Shown: piece by piece, positions 36,566 to 43,567 of the stretch
Position numbering within the stretch: position 1 is the first letter of the stretch
Layout: the number at the start of each line of letters is the position of its first letter
From: Streptomyces sp. ADI95-17
GTDB taxonomy: Bacteria > Actinomycetota > Actinomycetes > Streptomycetales > Streptomycetaceae
Direction: 5' to 3'
DNA length: 48,068 bases
Assembly (NCBI RefSeq): GCF_003846175.1
Contig: NZ_ML123044.1
Location: 357,780-405,847, forward strand
Notes under the pieces: generated by a model
Database searches by the model: none
Told to the model about the DNA's origin: nothing
Seen by the model: only the letters and a program-made list of their open reading frames with translations
Program-made: the position numbers and the translations under genes

Positions 36566-36778
36566 CTACGGAACCGGGGTACCGGGGGCCGACAGGGCGA
36601 TCGCCCCGGCGGGGCACAGGTCGGCGGCCCGGCGGACCGCGTCCCGTGTCCCGGCGGGCGGCTCGGGTCGCAGCACGATCGCCCTGCCGTCGTCCTCGTC
36701 CTGGTCGAACACCTCACCGGCGGTGAACACGCACATTCCGGAGCCGACGCAGCGCCCGGCGTCCACGGTGACCCTCAT
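36566..36778 (-). CDS. [3Fe-4S] ferredoxin, P450 electron donor
   Basis: 70 residues with Cys10, Cys16 and Cys55-Pro (CVGSGMC...LCPAGAI), the three-cysteine pattern of Streptomyces P450 ferredoxins; the usual fourth Cys position is Gly/Ser. The gene starts 3 nt after the P450 stop, so it is co-translated and should pass electrons to that P450. The ferredoxin reductase is not in the window. Confidence 0.93.
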   Translation of the reverse strand: MRVTVDAGRCVGSGMCVFTAGEVFDQDEDDGRAIVLRPEPPAGTRDAVRRAADLCPAGAIALSAPGTPVP

Positions 36779-36781
36779 GGC

Positions 36782-38050
36782 TCAGGCCTCCCAGGTGACC
36801 GGGAGGCTCTTCACCCCGTAGATGTCCGCGGTCTCCGGACGCAGGGCAACCTCCTCCGGCGGCACGGCCAGACGCAGCGCGGGAAAGCGGTTGAACAGCG
36901 CGGGGAAGGCGACCTTCATCTCGACGCGGGCCAGCTGCTGCCCCAGGCACTGGTGGATGCCGTGCCCGAAGGCCAGGTGCCCGCCGCCCTGCCTGTGAAG
37001 GTCGAGCGCGTGGGGATCGGTGAAGCGCTCGGGGTCGCGGTTGGCGGTGTTGTACGAGAGGATCACCCGCGATCCGGCCTCGATGGTCCTGCCACCCACC
37101 TCTACGTCCTCCAGCGCCGTCCTCATGAACGTCTTGGCGACGCTGAGGTACCGCAGCAGTTCCTCCACGGCCCGGTCGGCGAGCGCGGGATCGGCGCGCA
37201 GCGCGGCCAGTTGCTCCGGGTTGCGCAGCAGCGCGAAGGTGCCGAGGGACAGCATGTTCGCGGTGGTGTCGAGCCCGGCCGCCAGCAGGAGCAGGGCCAT
37301 CCCCCTCAGTTCCTCGTCGGTCAGATCGCTGTCGACGAGGTCGCTGAGCACGTCGTCGGTGGGGTTCGCACGCTTGGCGGCCACCAGCTCCGCGAGGTAG
37401 TTCTGGGTCGCGGTATAGGCCGCGATCAGGTCCTCGTCGCTGGTCTCCCCGTTCATGAACGAGTCGACCTGCTCCTGGAAGGACTCCCGGTCCTGGTACG
37501 GCACTCCCAGCAGTTCACAGATCACGATGGCGGGGATGGGCTTGGCGAACGCGGTCACCAGGTCCGCCGAGGGCCCGGCCGCCTCCATGGCGTCCAGGTG
37601 GTCGGCGGTGATCTGCTCGATGCGCTCGGTGAGCAGCCGCATCCGCCGCACGGTGAACTTGCCCATCAGCGGCTTCCGATAGCGGCTGTGCTGGGGCTCG
37701 TCCATGAGCAGGAACTCTCCGGGCGGCGCCGGGGGTGCCTTCATGTCTCCGTAGTCGATGGTCGGATGGAGCATGAACTCCCTGCGCGAGCTGAACCGCG
37801 AGTCGGCCAGGACCGACCTGACCAGGTCGTATCCGGTGATCAGCCAGCCGGGTTCTCCGCCGGGGAAGGTGTAGTGGCTGATGGGGCCGTGCCGGTGGGC
37901 GTCGAGCAGCTCGGCCGGCGGGTCGAAGGGGCAGCCGGACCGGCGCTCCGCCGGCATCGTCGTGACGGTGTGCAGTAACTCACCCATGATCATTTCCCCG
38001 TCCATCTCGCGATAGTACGCGTTTGGCGATGCTTGAAAGCTACGTCGCAT
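36782..38050 (-). CDS. Cytochrome P450 with an early TTA codon
   Basis: 422 residues from ATG 38050, supported by AGGA upstream. The I-helix oxygen motif is LLLAAGLDTTANM, the K-helix motif is EELLR, and the heme loop is FGHGIHQCLGQQLAR with Cys368 as the iron ligand. It is a typical soluble actinobacterial monooxygenase that would hydroxylate a small hydrophobic substrate. Codon 25 (complement of 37976-37978) is TTA, so expression should need bldA tRNA. It shares a regulatory region with a divergent two-HTH regulator followed by a cis-prenyltransferase, which suggests an isoprenoid substrate; that is inference. Confidence 0.94.
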   Translation of the reverse strand: MRRSFQASPNAYYREMDGEMIMGELLHTVTTMPAERRSGCPFDPPAELLDAHRHGPISHYTFPGGEPGWLITGYDLVRSVLADSRFSSRREFMLHPTIDYGDMKAPPAPPGEFLLMDEPQHSRYRKPLMGKFTVRRMRLLTERIEQITADHLDAMEAAGPSADLVTAFAKPIPAIVICELLGVPYQDRESFQEQVDSFMNGETSDEDLIAAYTATQNYLAELVAAKRANPTDDVLSDLVDSDLTDEELRGMALLLLAAGLDTTANMLSLGTFALLRNPEQLAALRADPALADRAVEELLRYLSVAKTFMRTALEDVEVGGRTIEAGSRVILSYNTANRDPERFTDPHALDLHRQGGGHLAFGHGIHQCLGQQLARVEMKVAFPALFNRFPALRLAVPPEEVALRPETADIYGVKSLPVTWEA

Positions 38051-38146
38051 TCAGAATTCCTGTCAATCGACGGAAATGCATTCATGCAGGTCAACAGTCA
38101 TAAATTGATGCAATGACGATGCGGTCGAATGCAATATCGCGTTGCA
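38051..38146. promoter_or_regulatory. Divergent promoter region with several TGCA-based palindromes
   Basis: This AT-rich stretch between the P450 and regulator genes holds TGCAT-TC-ATGCA (38077-38088), ATTG-ATG-CAAT (38104-38114) and TGCAA-N7-TTGCA (38130-38146). The shared TGCA/TGCAA half-sites suggest binding of a dimeric regulator, most simply the adjacent gene product. Confidence 0.55.
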
Positions 38147-38851
38147 ATGAATGACGGCGAAAGCAATACTGACGGCATGCCAGGAGAACGGTTGACCGAG
38201 CAGGACCGCCAGCGCATCGCGGCCGGAATCGCCGAGGGGCTCTCCTACTCCGAGATCGCGAGACGGCTCGACCGGCCGCCCTCGACGATCAGCCGGGAAA
38301 TCGCCCGCAACGGCGGCTCCGGCGGCTACCGGCCCCAGCAGGCGCACCGGGCGACGGGCCTGCGGGCGCGGCGTGGCACACCGGCACCCTCGCGCGCGGC
38401 CGCGTCACCGGACGACACGGTGGGAGAGGAGATCATCGAGGCGGCGGTCCGGGCGGGGCTGCCGAGGATGATGGCGCGCGTGCACATGGACCTGCTGCTG
38501 TCCGAGGAGGGCAGGCGCACCGCGGCCGAACTGACCCGCAGGCTGAAGGTCAGCCCCGCCTCCGTCTCCCTGGCCGTGAACTACCTCGTGCAGCACGGCT
38601 ACGTCCGGCGCGAACGCGATCCGCAGCGGCGGCGCGATGTCTACGTGATCGACGACGAGGCCTGGTACCAGTCCGTCGTGCTCAGCGCGCGGCAGACCCT
38701 CGAAACGGCGCGGTCCGCGATGACCATGGCGGAGGCGTCCGGGCCGGACAGCCCCGTGGGGCAGCGGATGGCCAAGGCGGGGGCATTCCTGGAGCGGGTC
38801 AGCCTGGACATGCTGGAGTCGGCCGACCGTTCGCGCGGCCTCCTGGCGTGA
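38147..38851 (+). CDS. Two-HTH regulator: IS30-type N-terminal HTH plus GbsR/MarR winged helix
   Basis: 234 residues from ATG 38147; ATG 38129 lies within a palindrome and ATG 38177 (MPGERL) is also possible. Residues ~12-50 are an HTH_38-type helix-turn-helix (LTEQDRQRIAAGIAEGLSYSEIARRLDRPPSTISREI), like those of IS30 transposases but without a transposase domain. From ~90 on there is a MarR/GbsR-like winged helix (MDLLLSEEGRRTAAELTRRLKVSPASVSLAVNYLVQHGYVRRERDPQRRRDVY). It likely represses the divergent P450/ferredoxin operon and itself. The next gene starts 53 nt downstream. Confidence 0.82.
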   Translation: MNDGESNTDGMPGERLTEQDRQRIAAGIAEGLSYSEIARRLDRPPSTISREIARNGGSGGYRPQQAHRATGLRARRGTPAPSRAAASPDDTVGEEIIEAAVRAGLPRMMARVHMDLLLSEEGRRTAAELTRRLKVSPASVSLAVNYLVQHGYVRRERDPQRRRDVYVIDDEAWYQSVVLSARQTLETARSAMTMAEASGPDSPVGQRMAKAGAFLERVSLDMLESADRSRGLLA

Positions 38852-38904
38852 TGCACCCCTGGTAGGGTCCGCCGGGAACTTCCACAACGCGATGGAGATG
38901 CTGC

Positions 38905-39687
38905 ATGAGGCTGCTCCCGTTGTTCCTCCGCCGGCCGATCGAGGCGGTGTACGAGCGCCGACTGGCCGCCACGCTGGCGGGGCTGCCACGGCCCCAGCAT
39001 GTCGGGATCATGCTCGACGGCAACCGGCGCTGGGCTCGGCAGGCGGGTCACACGGACGTCCGGGAGGGGTACCGGGCGGGCGGCGCCAAGACGACCGAGT
39101 TCCTGGGCTGGTGCGCTGCCGACGGAATCGAGCGCGTGACCCTCTTCATGCTCTCCGACGACAACCTCGGGCGCCCCGCCGAGCAGCTCGGCCCGCTGAT
39201 CGAGATCATCGAAGAGACCGTCCGGGACATCACGGCCGCAGACCGCTCCTGGGAGGTCCAGGTGATCGGCTCGCTCGACATGCTGCCCGGCGCCAGTGCC
39301 CGAGTGCTCAAGGAGGCCGCCGCCACGACCACGGGGCGCGGCGGGCTCAAGGTGGACGTCGCGGTGGGCTACGGCGGCCGGCGGGAGATCGTCGATGCGG
39401 TGAAGAGCGCCTTCGAGGAGCACATCGCTGCCGGTGGCGACCCTGCCGAGCTGGTCGAGCGGTTCGAGATCGAGGACATCTCCCGGCATCTGTACTCGCC
39501 GACGGCCGACCACACCGACTTCATCATCCGGACCTCCGGAGAACAGCGGCTGTCCGGCTTCCTTCTCTGGCAGTCCGCGTACGCCGAGATGCACTGGGTG
39601 GACTGCTACTGGCCGGCTTTCCGTCACGTGGACTTCCTGCGCGCACTTCGCTCGTACGCGAGTCGTGAACGGCGATTCGGCAAATGA
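38905..39687 (+). CDS. cis-Prenyltransferase (isoprenyl transferase, UppS family)
   Basis: 260 residues, with GGAG before the ATG. Conserved regions are HVGIMLDGNRRWARQAGH (catalytic Asp present) and RTSGEQRLSGFLLWQSAYAE. The enzyme adds isopentenyl diphosphate units in cis to an allylic diphosphate at the membrane surface. MLDGNRRW resembles actinobacterial short-chain Z-farnesyl synthases such as Rv1086 as much as UppS, so the chain length is open. Position next to a P450 unit suggests either a second housekeeping-like UppS copy or a precursor enzyme for a specialised prenyl product. Confidence 0.9.
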   Translation: MRLLPLFLRRPIEAVYERRLAATLAGLPRPQHVGIMLDGNRRWARQAGHTDVREGYRAGGAKTTEFLGWCAADGIERVTLFMLSDDNLGRPAEQLGPLIEIIEETVRDITAADRSWEVQVIGSLDMLPGASARVLKEAAATTTGRGGLKVDVAVGYGGRREIVDAVKSAFEEHIAAGGDPAELVERFEIEDISRHLYSPTADHTDFIIRTSGEQRLSGFLLWQSAYAEMHWVDCYWPAFRHVDFLRALRSYASRERRFGK

Positions 39688-39714
39688 CCGTCTTCGGCGC
39701 CGGGGAGACGGTCA
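39685..39714. terminator. Hairpin made from the two facing stop codons
   Basis: TGACCGTCT and AGACGGTCA form a perfect 9-bp stem; the outer bases are the TGA of the prenyltransferase gene and the complement of the stop of the DUF397 gene. It is a compact bidirectional terminator. Confidence 0.65.
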
Positions 39715-39921
39715 GACGGCGCCGAACTCCCCGGCCTTGATGCCCGCCACGAACGAGGCGAACGACACGACGGAGGCATTCAACGCCGGGCCGGTCACGT
39801 TCTTCGAGTCGCGGACGGGAACCACGCCGAGCGAGCCGACGAAGTTTGCGGCGACCTCGACACAGGCGCCGCCGTTGCTGCTGTAGGAGGACTTGAACCA
39901 ACGGGGGGACTCGGTCGTCAC
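39712..39921 (-). CDS. DUF397 protein, copy 2
   Basis: 69 residues from GTG 39921 with AAAGGG upstream. It has the DUF397 pattern: WFKSSYSSNGGACVEVAAN, VPVRDSKN, and SFASFVAGIKAGEF. These small proteins accompany XRE/DUF5753 regulators in Streptomyces (the WhiJ/BldB-associated sets) and are thought to counteract or modulate them. It is about 85% identical to the upstream copy by eye, a recent tandem duplication, with a hairpin between the copies. Confidence 0.92.
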   Translation of the reverse strand: MTTESPRWFKSSYSSNGGACVEVAANFVGSLGVVPVRDSKNVTGPALNASVVSFASFVAGIKAGEFGAV

Positions 39922-39946
39922 GGGATGCCCTTTCGTAGCCGCTTGA

Positions 39947-39992
39947 AGCCCCGTCACGCTCCCGGCGGATCGCCAGGGAGCATGACGGGGCT
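39947..39992. terminator. Long hairpin between the duplicated DUF397 genes
   Basis: AGCCCCGTCA/TGACGGGGCT (10 bp) followed inward by CTCCC/GGGAG (5 bp), separated by a 2x2 internal loop. It lies after the first DUF397 gene and probably limits read-through into the second. Confidence 0.7.
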
Positions 39993-40031
39993 CACGTCGC
40001 ACTCGGTATCAGTACCCGCGAAGCCGACCGG

Positions 40032-40241
40032 TCAGACGGCGCCGAACTCTCCGGCCTTGACGCCCGCCACGAACGAGGCGAACGACGCGGCGGAGGTGTT
40101 CAGCACCGGGCCGCCAGGATTCTTCGAGTCGCGGACGGGGACCACGCCGAGCGAGCCGACGAGGTTGGCGGCGACCTCGATGCACTGGCCGCCGTTCTCG
40201 CTGAATGAGGACTTGAACCAACGGGGGGACTCGGTCGTCAC
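40032..40241 (-). CDS. DUF397 protein, copy 1 (coupled to the XRE regulator)
   Basis: 69 residues. The GTG start at 40241 overlaps the stop of the XRE regulator by 4 nt, so it is the original, translationally coupled partner. Motifs are WFKSSFSENGGQCIEVAAN, VPVRDSKNPGGP and SFASFVAGVKAGEF. Its likely role is antagonist or partner of the regulator, as inferred for whiJ-type loci. It differs from copy 2 mainly in the central loop. Confidence 0.92.
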   Translation of the reverse strand: MTTESPRWFKSSFSENGGQCIEVAANLVGSLGVVPVRDSKNPGGPVLNTSAASFASFVAGVKAGEFGAV

Positions 40242-41068
40242 GGGGTGCCCTTTCGTAACTGGCTGATCATGGCCACGGACGCCGCTCGCGACAGCGCTTC
40301 GGCCTGCAGTTGATGGTAGTCCGTCAGGATGGGCAACACAGATGGGCTGTCCCGCTCAAGATGGCCCCGATTGGCAGACTCTGCGTACGACATGAGCGAA
40401 CGGTCCGGCATCGTGAGCACGGTCACCGGCAAGGTCATCGGGCGACGAACTCCGATGTTGAATGGGGCGACTTGGAGCACGGTGTTCGGCAGCTCCGCAA
40501 ACTCGATCAAGCGAGCAAACTGCACGTCCATGAGCGAGCCGTCCCCGATGGGGCGGAGGAGACAGCTTTCGTCCAGCACGACGAAAACCAACGGGGGTGG
40601 CGTTCGTGCGAGCGATGCTTGGCGCTGCGCAACCAGCGCAATCCGCTCGTCGGCTTGCTCCCGCGAGGCAACGCCTCGCTTCACCGTGCTGTCTCCGAGC
40701 GCTGATGCGTACTCCGGCGTCTGGAGCAGGCCGGGTATGACGCCGACTTCGTAGAGCCTGATCTCTACTGCGCGCGCCTCGTGAGTGACGTACTCCGGAA
40801 ACCCCTCAAGCAACGCTCTGTGTCTGACGGCCCGGCTCTGACGTTCGAACCGGCCTCCGGTTCCAAATGTCCTGTCAGCACTTGCTGCGAACTGTTGAGT
40901 TGGTTTCCGTCGCCCAGTTTCAACAGCAGAAATGTGAGCCCCGGAGCACCCCATGCGCTCGCCGAGTTCGTCCTGAGTCCAGCCGCGCTCATCCCGCAAG
41001 CTGCGAAGACGTGCCCCGAACGCCGCACTCGGCGACCGATCGGGGTCCAGATCCTTTCGGTTCACCAT
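40238..41068 (-). CDS. XRE-family regulator with DUF5753 domain and a TTA codon near its end
   Basis: 276 residues. Residues ~17-70 are an XRE helix-turn-helix (FGARLRSLRDERGWTQDELGERMGCSGAHISAVETGRRKPT), and ~95-270 are the DUF5753 ligand/partner domain (ARAVEIRLYEVGVIPGLLQTPEYA). Its GC content is lower than that of its neighbours. Codon 271 of 276 is TTA (complement of 40256-40258), so full translation and coupling into the DUF397 gene should depend on bldA tRNA. This is the WhiJ-like arrangement linked to developmental control in Streptomyces. Confidence 0.93.
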   Translation of the reverse strand: MVNRKDLDPDRSPSAAFGARLRSLRDERGWTQDELGERMGCSGAHISAVETGRRKPTQQFAASADRTFGTGGRFERQSRAVRHRALLEGFPEYVTHEARAVEIRLYEVGVIPGLLQTPEYASALGDSTVKRGVASREQADERIALVAQRQASLARTPPPLVFVVLDESCLLRPIGDGSLMDVQFARLIEFAELPNTVLQVAPFNIGVRRPMTLPVTVLTMPDRSLMSYAESANRGHLERDSPSVLPILTDYHQLQAEALSRAASVAMISQLRKGTP

Positions 41069-41077
41069 CTGTCACCT

Positions 41078-41103
41078 AACTTGCCTGTCAATCTACGTAA
41101 GTT
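41078..41103. promoter_or_regulatory. AACTT-N16-AAGTT inverted repeat in a divergent promoter
   Basis: It lies 10 nt upstream of the XRE gene start and 70 nt before the small divergent gene, spaced like an operator for a dimeric XRE protein. It also contains TACGTA. Confidence 0.4.
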
Positions 41104-41172
41104 GAAGACCCCCCGACTCTAAGCCACGCTGATCCCCCTTGGTAGCGGAACCGTTACGGAGAGGAGTGGCCC

Positions 41173-41433
41173 ATGTCTGCGCAAGACAGCCCCCTGAGCG
41201 AGCAGAAGCCCCCACAAGTCCCCGCCCCCGGCACGATGTTGGTGGACACCAGCCGTCGCGACCGGGTGGGTGAGTTCCGGGGAGTGGCCGGCCCGTACTG
41301 GTCCCTGCGGCCGGTCTGCGGCGGGACGGAGTGGGAGGCGGAGCCCGTATACGTACGGGAGCCCAGTCCCATAGAGCGGTTGCGGGCCGAGATCTCGCGG
41401 CGCAATGCCCGGAGCGAGGGGCGGATCCTGTGA
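41173..41433 (+). CDS. Small conserved hypothetical protein beside XRE/DUF397
   Basis: 86 residues from ATG 41173. It is polar, with GTMLVDTSRRDRVGEFRGVAGPYWSLRP and a basic C-terminus (PIERLRAEISRRNARS). I recall similar short proteins divergent from XRE/DUF5753 genes in Streptomyces, with no known function. Its stop overlaps the next start (GTGA), so the two are coupled. There is no signal or membrane segment. Confidence 0.75.
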   Translation: MSAQDSPLSEQKPPQVPAPGTMLVDTSRRDRVGEFRGVAGPYWSLRPVCGGTEWEAEPVYVREPSPIERLRAEISRRNARSEGRIL

Positions 41434-41885
41434 CCGGCGATGTGAACACAGAGCCCTGGCAGCCGAGTTACCGGTGCGAGGCGCTTGCCGAAGGGCTTGT
41501 GTGCGGTACGGACGAAACGGCGCGGTACGTCCTCGGCACCTTCCGGACCATCTCCCCCGTCCTCGCACTGCGCTGGCTCGGCGGGCAGGCGTTGTGGATC
41601 GCGGACCGGCTCGGCCTCGACGACCACCTCGCGGAGCTCCGCGCCTGGTACGAGGACCGCGAGAGCCAACGCGCCGCCCAGGCGCACATCAGGCGCGGCG
41701 CCCCGCTCCTCGTCGTCGTCCCCGACGCGGACTGCACGTACACGCTGTCCGTACGATCCGTGGAACAGGCGCCCGCGAACACGCTCCGCCGTCACCTTGG
41801 GGAGGGATCAAGATCAGAAATCGCTCGTCGCACCCCGTACGCCCCCCTGACTGCCGCAGCGCCGTTCGGTACCTGTGGTGGCTGA
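41430..41885 (+). CDS. Hypothetical protein coupled to the upstream small gene
   Basis: 151 residues from GTG 41430. It contains one hydrophobic amphipathic stretch (TISPVLALRWLGGQALWIADRLGLDDHL) and an Arg-rich tail. The last ~25 residues overlap the start region of the ABC exporter gene in another frame and look non-native, so the original stop may have been elsewhere. I do not recognise a domain. Confidence 0.5.
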   Translation: MTGDVNTEPWQPSYRCEALAEGLVCGTDETARYVLGTFRTISPVLALRWLGGQALWIADRLGLDDHLAELRAWYEDRESQRAAQAHIRRGAPLLVVVPDADCTYTLSVRSVEQAPANTLRRHLGEGSRSEIARRTPYAPLTAAAPFGTCGG

Positions 41886-43567
41886 TCGTCTGCCAGCGCA
41901 GCCGGGTCGCCGCCGGTGCGCTGCTCGGCAGTGCCTGGATGGTGTGTCTGACGCTGCCGCCGTACCTGCTGTCCCGCGCCATCGACGACGGGCTGCAACC
42001 GGGGCGGTGGCCCGTGCTGGCCGGGTGGGTCGCGGCGCTGCTGGGTGTGGGGGTGCTGAACGCCTGGCTGGCCATCATGCGGCACCGCACGATGACCAGG
42101 GTGCGGCTGGACGCCGCCTTCCGTTCCGTGCGGGCCGTGGTCGCGCAGGCGACCCGGCTGGGCGGGGCGCTGCCGCGCCGGGTCACGGCCGGTGAGGTCG
42201 TCACGATCGGGTTCGGCGATGTCGGCGTGATCGCCAACACGCTGACCATCACCGGCCCCGGTGTCGGCGCGGTCCTCGCCTTCGTCGTCGTGGCCGCGCT
42301 GCTGCTGGCCGTGGAGCCGCTGCTCGCCGCCGTGGTGCTGCTCGGGGTGCCGCTGCTCGCGGTGCTGGTCGGCCCGTTGCTGGGGCGGTTGCAGGGGGTC
42401 GAGACGGCGTACCGGGAGCGGCAGGGTGAGCTGGCGGGCCGTTTCGCGGACATGGCCGGGGGCCTGCGCGTGCTCAACGGCATCGGCGGCAAGGAGGTGT
42501 ACGCCGAGCGCTACCGGCGCGGCTCGCAGGAGTTGCGGGCGCAGGGGTACCGCGTCGGCGCGGTGACCAGCTGGATCCAGGCCCTCGGTGTCGGCCTGCC
42601 CACTCTGTTCCTCGGGGTCGTGACCTGGCTGGCGGCCCGGATGGCCGCTCAAGGCACCATCAGCATCGGCGAGTTGGTCGCGGTCTACGGGTACGCGGCG
42701 GTGCTCGTGGTGCCGGTCTCGTTCTTCATCGAGGGCGGCTACGGCCTCAGCCGCGGGCTGGTCGCCGCCCGCCGGGTCATCCGTTTCCTGGTCCTGGAGC
42801 CCGATTCCGCGGGCGGAGACGCGGACTGGTCGGCGCCCGCCGAGCCGTCCGTACTGCGTGATCCGGCGTCCGGCGTGGAGGTGGTGCCCGGGCGGCTGAC
42901 CGCGCTGGCCGGTGCCCGGCCGTCGGAGTCCGCGGCGGTGGTCGAGCGGCTCGGCCGGTTCACCGGGTCCGCCGCGACCTGGGGCGGGATACGCATCGAC
43001 GAGATCGACCTGACGCAGGTGCGCCGGCGGATCCTGGTCGCGGACAACGAGGCCGATCTGTTCGCAGGTCCGCTGCGCGAGGTGATCGGCGGCGCCCGGG
43101 ACCGGGACGAGGAGTCCATCGGCCGGGCCCTGTACGCGGCCGTGGCGCAGGACATCGTGCGCGGGCTGCCGGACGGGCTGGACTCGCCCGTCGACGCGCA
43201 GGGCCGCAACCTCTCAGGGGGCCAGCGCCAACGCGTCCGGCTGGTCCGGGCCCTGCTCGCCGATCCCGAGGTGCTGCTGGCGGTGGAGCCCACCTCGGCG
43301 GTGGACGCGCACACCGAGGCGGCCATGGCGGCCCGGCTGCGCGCCGCACGCTCCGGCCGCACCACGGTCGTCACCACTGCCTCCCCGCTCCTGCTGGACC
43401 GGGCGGACACCGTGTACTACCTGGTCGACGGTCGCGTCGCGGCCGTCGGCAGCCACCGCGAACTCCTGGACCGGGAGCCCGGCTACCGCCTCCTGGTGTC
43501 ACGCGGTGCCGACGACGACCCCGGCGGCGAGGAAACCGTCCCGCCGTCCAGGGAGGCCGTGCGATGA
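41813..43567 (+). CDS. ABC exporter half-transporter with dead ATP site (heterodimer subunit 1), no canonical start codon
   Basis: About 584 residues. No in-frame ATG, GTG or TTG lies near the N-terminus: a perfect GGGGAGG (41799-41805) precedes ATC at 41813, and the first canonical start (ATG 41939) would cut the first membrane helix. Six exporter helices precede an NBD whose Walker A region reads G367-ARPSES-A, with Ser373 in place of the P-loop Lys, and Walker B reads LLAV491-E492, lacking the Asp. The H-loop His is Ala. The signature LSGGQRQR and D-loop SAVD are intact. So this subunit cannot hydrolyse ATP but completes the partner's site. The partner ATG overlaps its stop. Confidence 0.85.
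   Translation: MRNRSSHPVRPPDCRSAVRYLWWLIVCQRSRVAAGALLGSAWMVCLTLPPYLLSRAIDDGLQPGRWPVLAGWVAALLGVGVLNAWLAIMRHRTMTRVRLDAAFRSVRAVVAQATRLGGALPRRVTAGEVVTIGFGDVGVIANTLTITGPGVGAVLAFVVVAALLLAVEPLLAAVVLLGVPLLAVLVGPLLGRLQGVETAYRERQGELAGRFADMAGGLRVLNGIGGKEVYAERYRRGSQELRAQGYRVGAVTSWIQALGVGLPTLFLGVVTWLAARMAAQGTISIGELVAVYGYAAVLVVPVSFFIEGGYGLSRGLVAARRVIRFLVLEPDSAGGDADWSAPAEPSVLRDPASGVEVVPGRLTALAGARPSESAAVVERLGRFTGSAATWGGIRIDEIDLTQVRRRILVADNEADLFAGPLREVIGGARDRDEESIGRALYAAVAQDIVRGLPDGLDSPVDAQGRNLSGGQRQRVRLVRALLADPEVLLAVEPTSAVDAHTEAAMAARLRAARSGRTTVVTTASPLLLDRADTVYYLVDGRVAAVGSHRELLDREPGYRLLVSRGADDDPGGEETVPPSREAVR

Larger units (their letters stand above)
39712..40241. repeat. Tandem duplication of a DUF397 gene
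   Basis: Two direct 210-nt units (39712-39921 and 40032-40241) in the same orientation, separated by 110 nt. The similarity extends a few bases past both ends, including the ACGAAAGGGCA ribosome-binding segment. Confidence 0.85.

Noticed and set aside
38189..38280. IS30 insertion sequence
   Set aside because: Only the helix-turn-helix resembles IS30; there is no DDE domain, terminal inverted repeats or target duplication.
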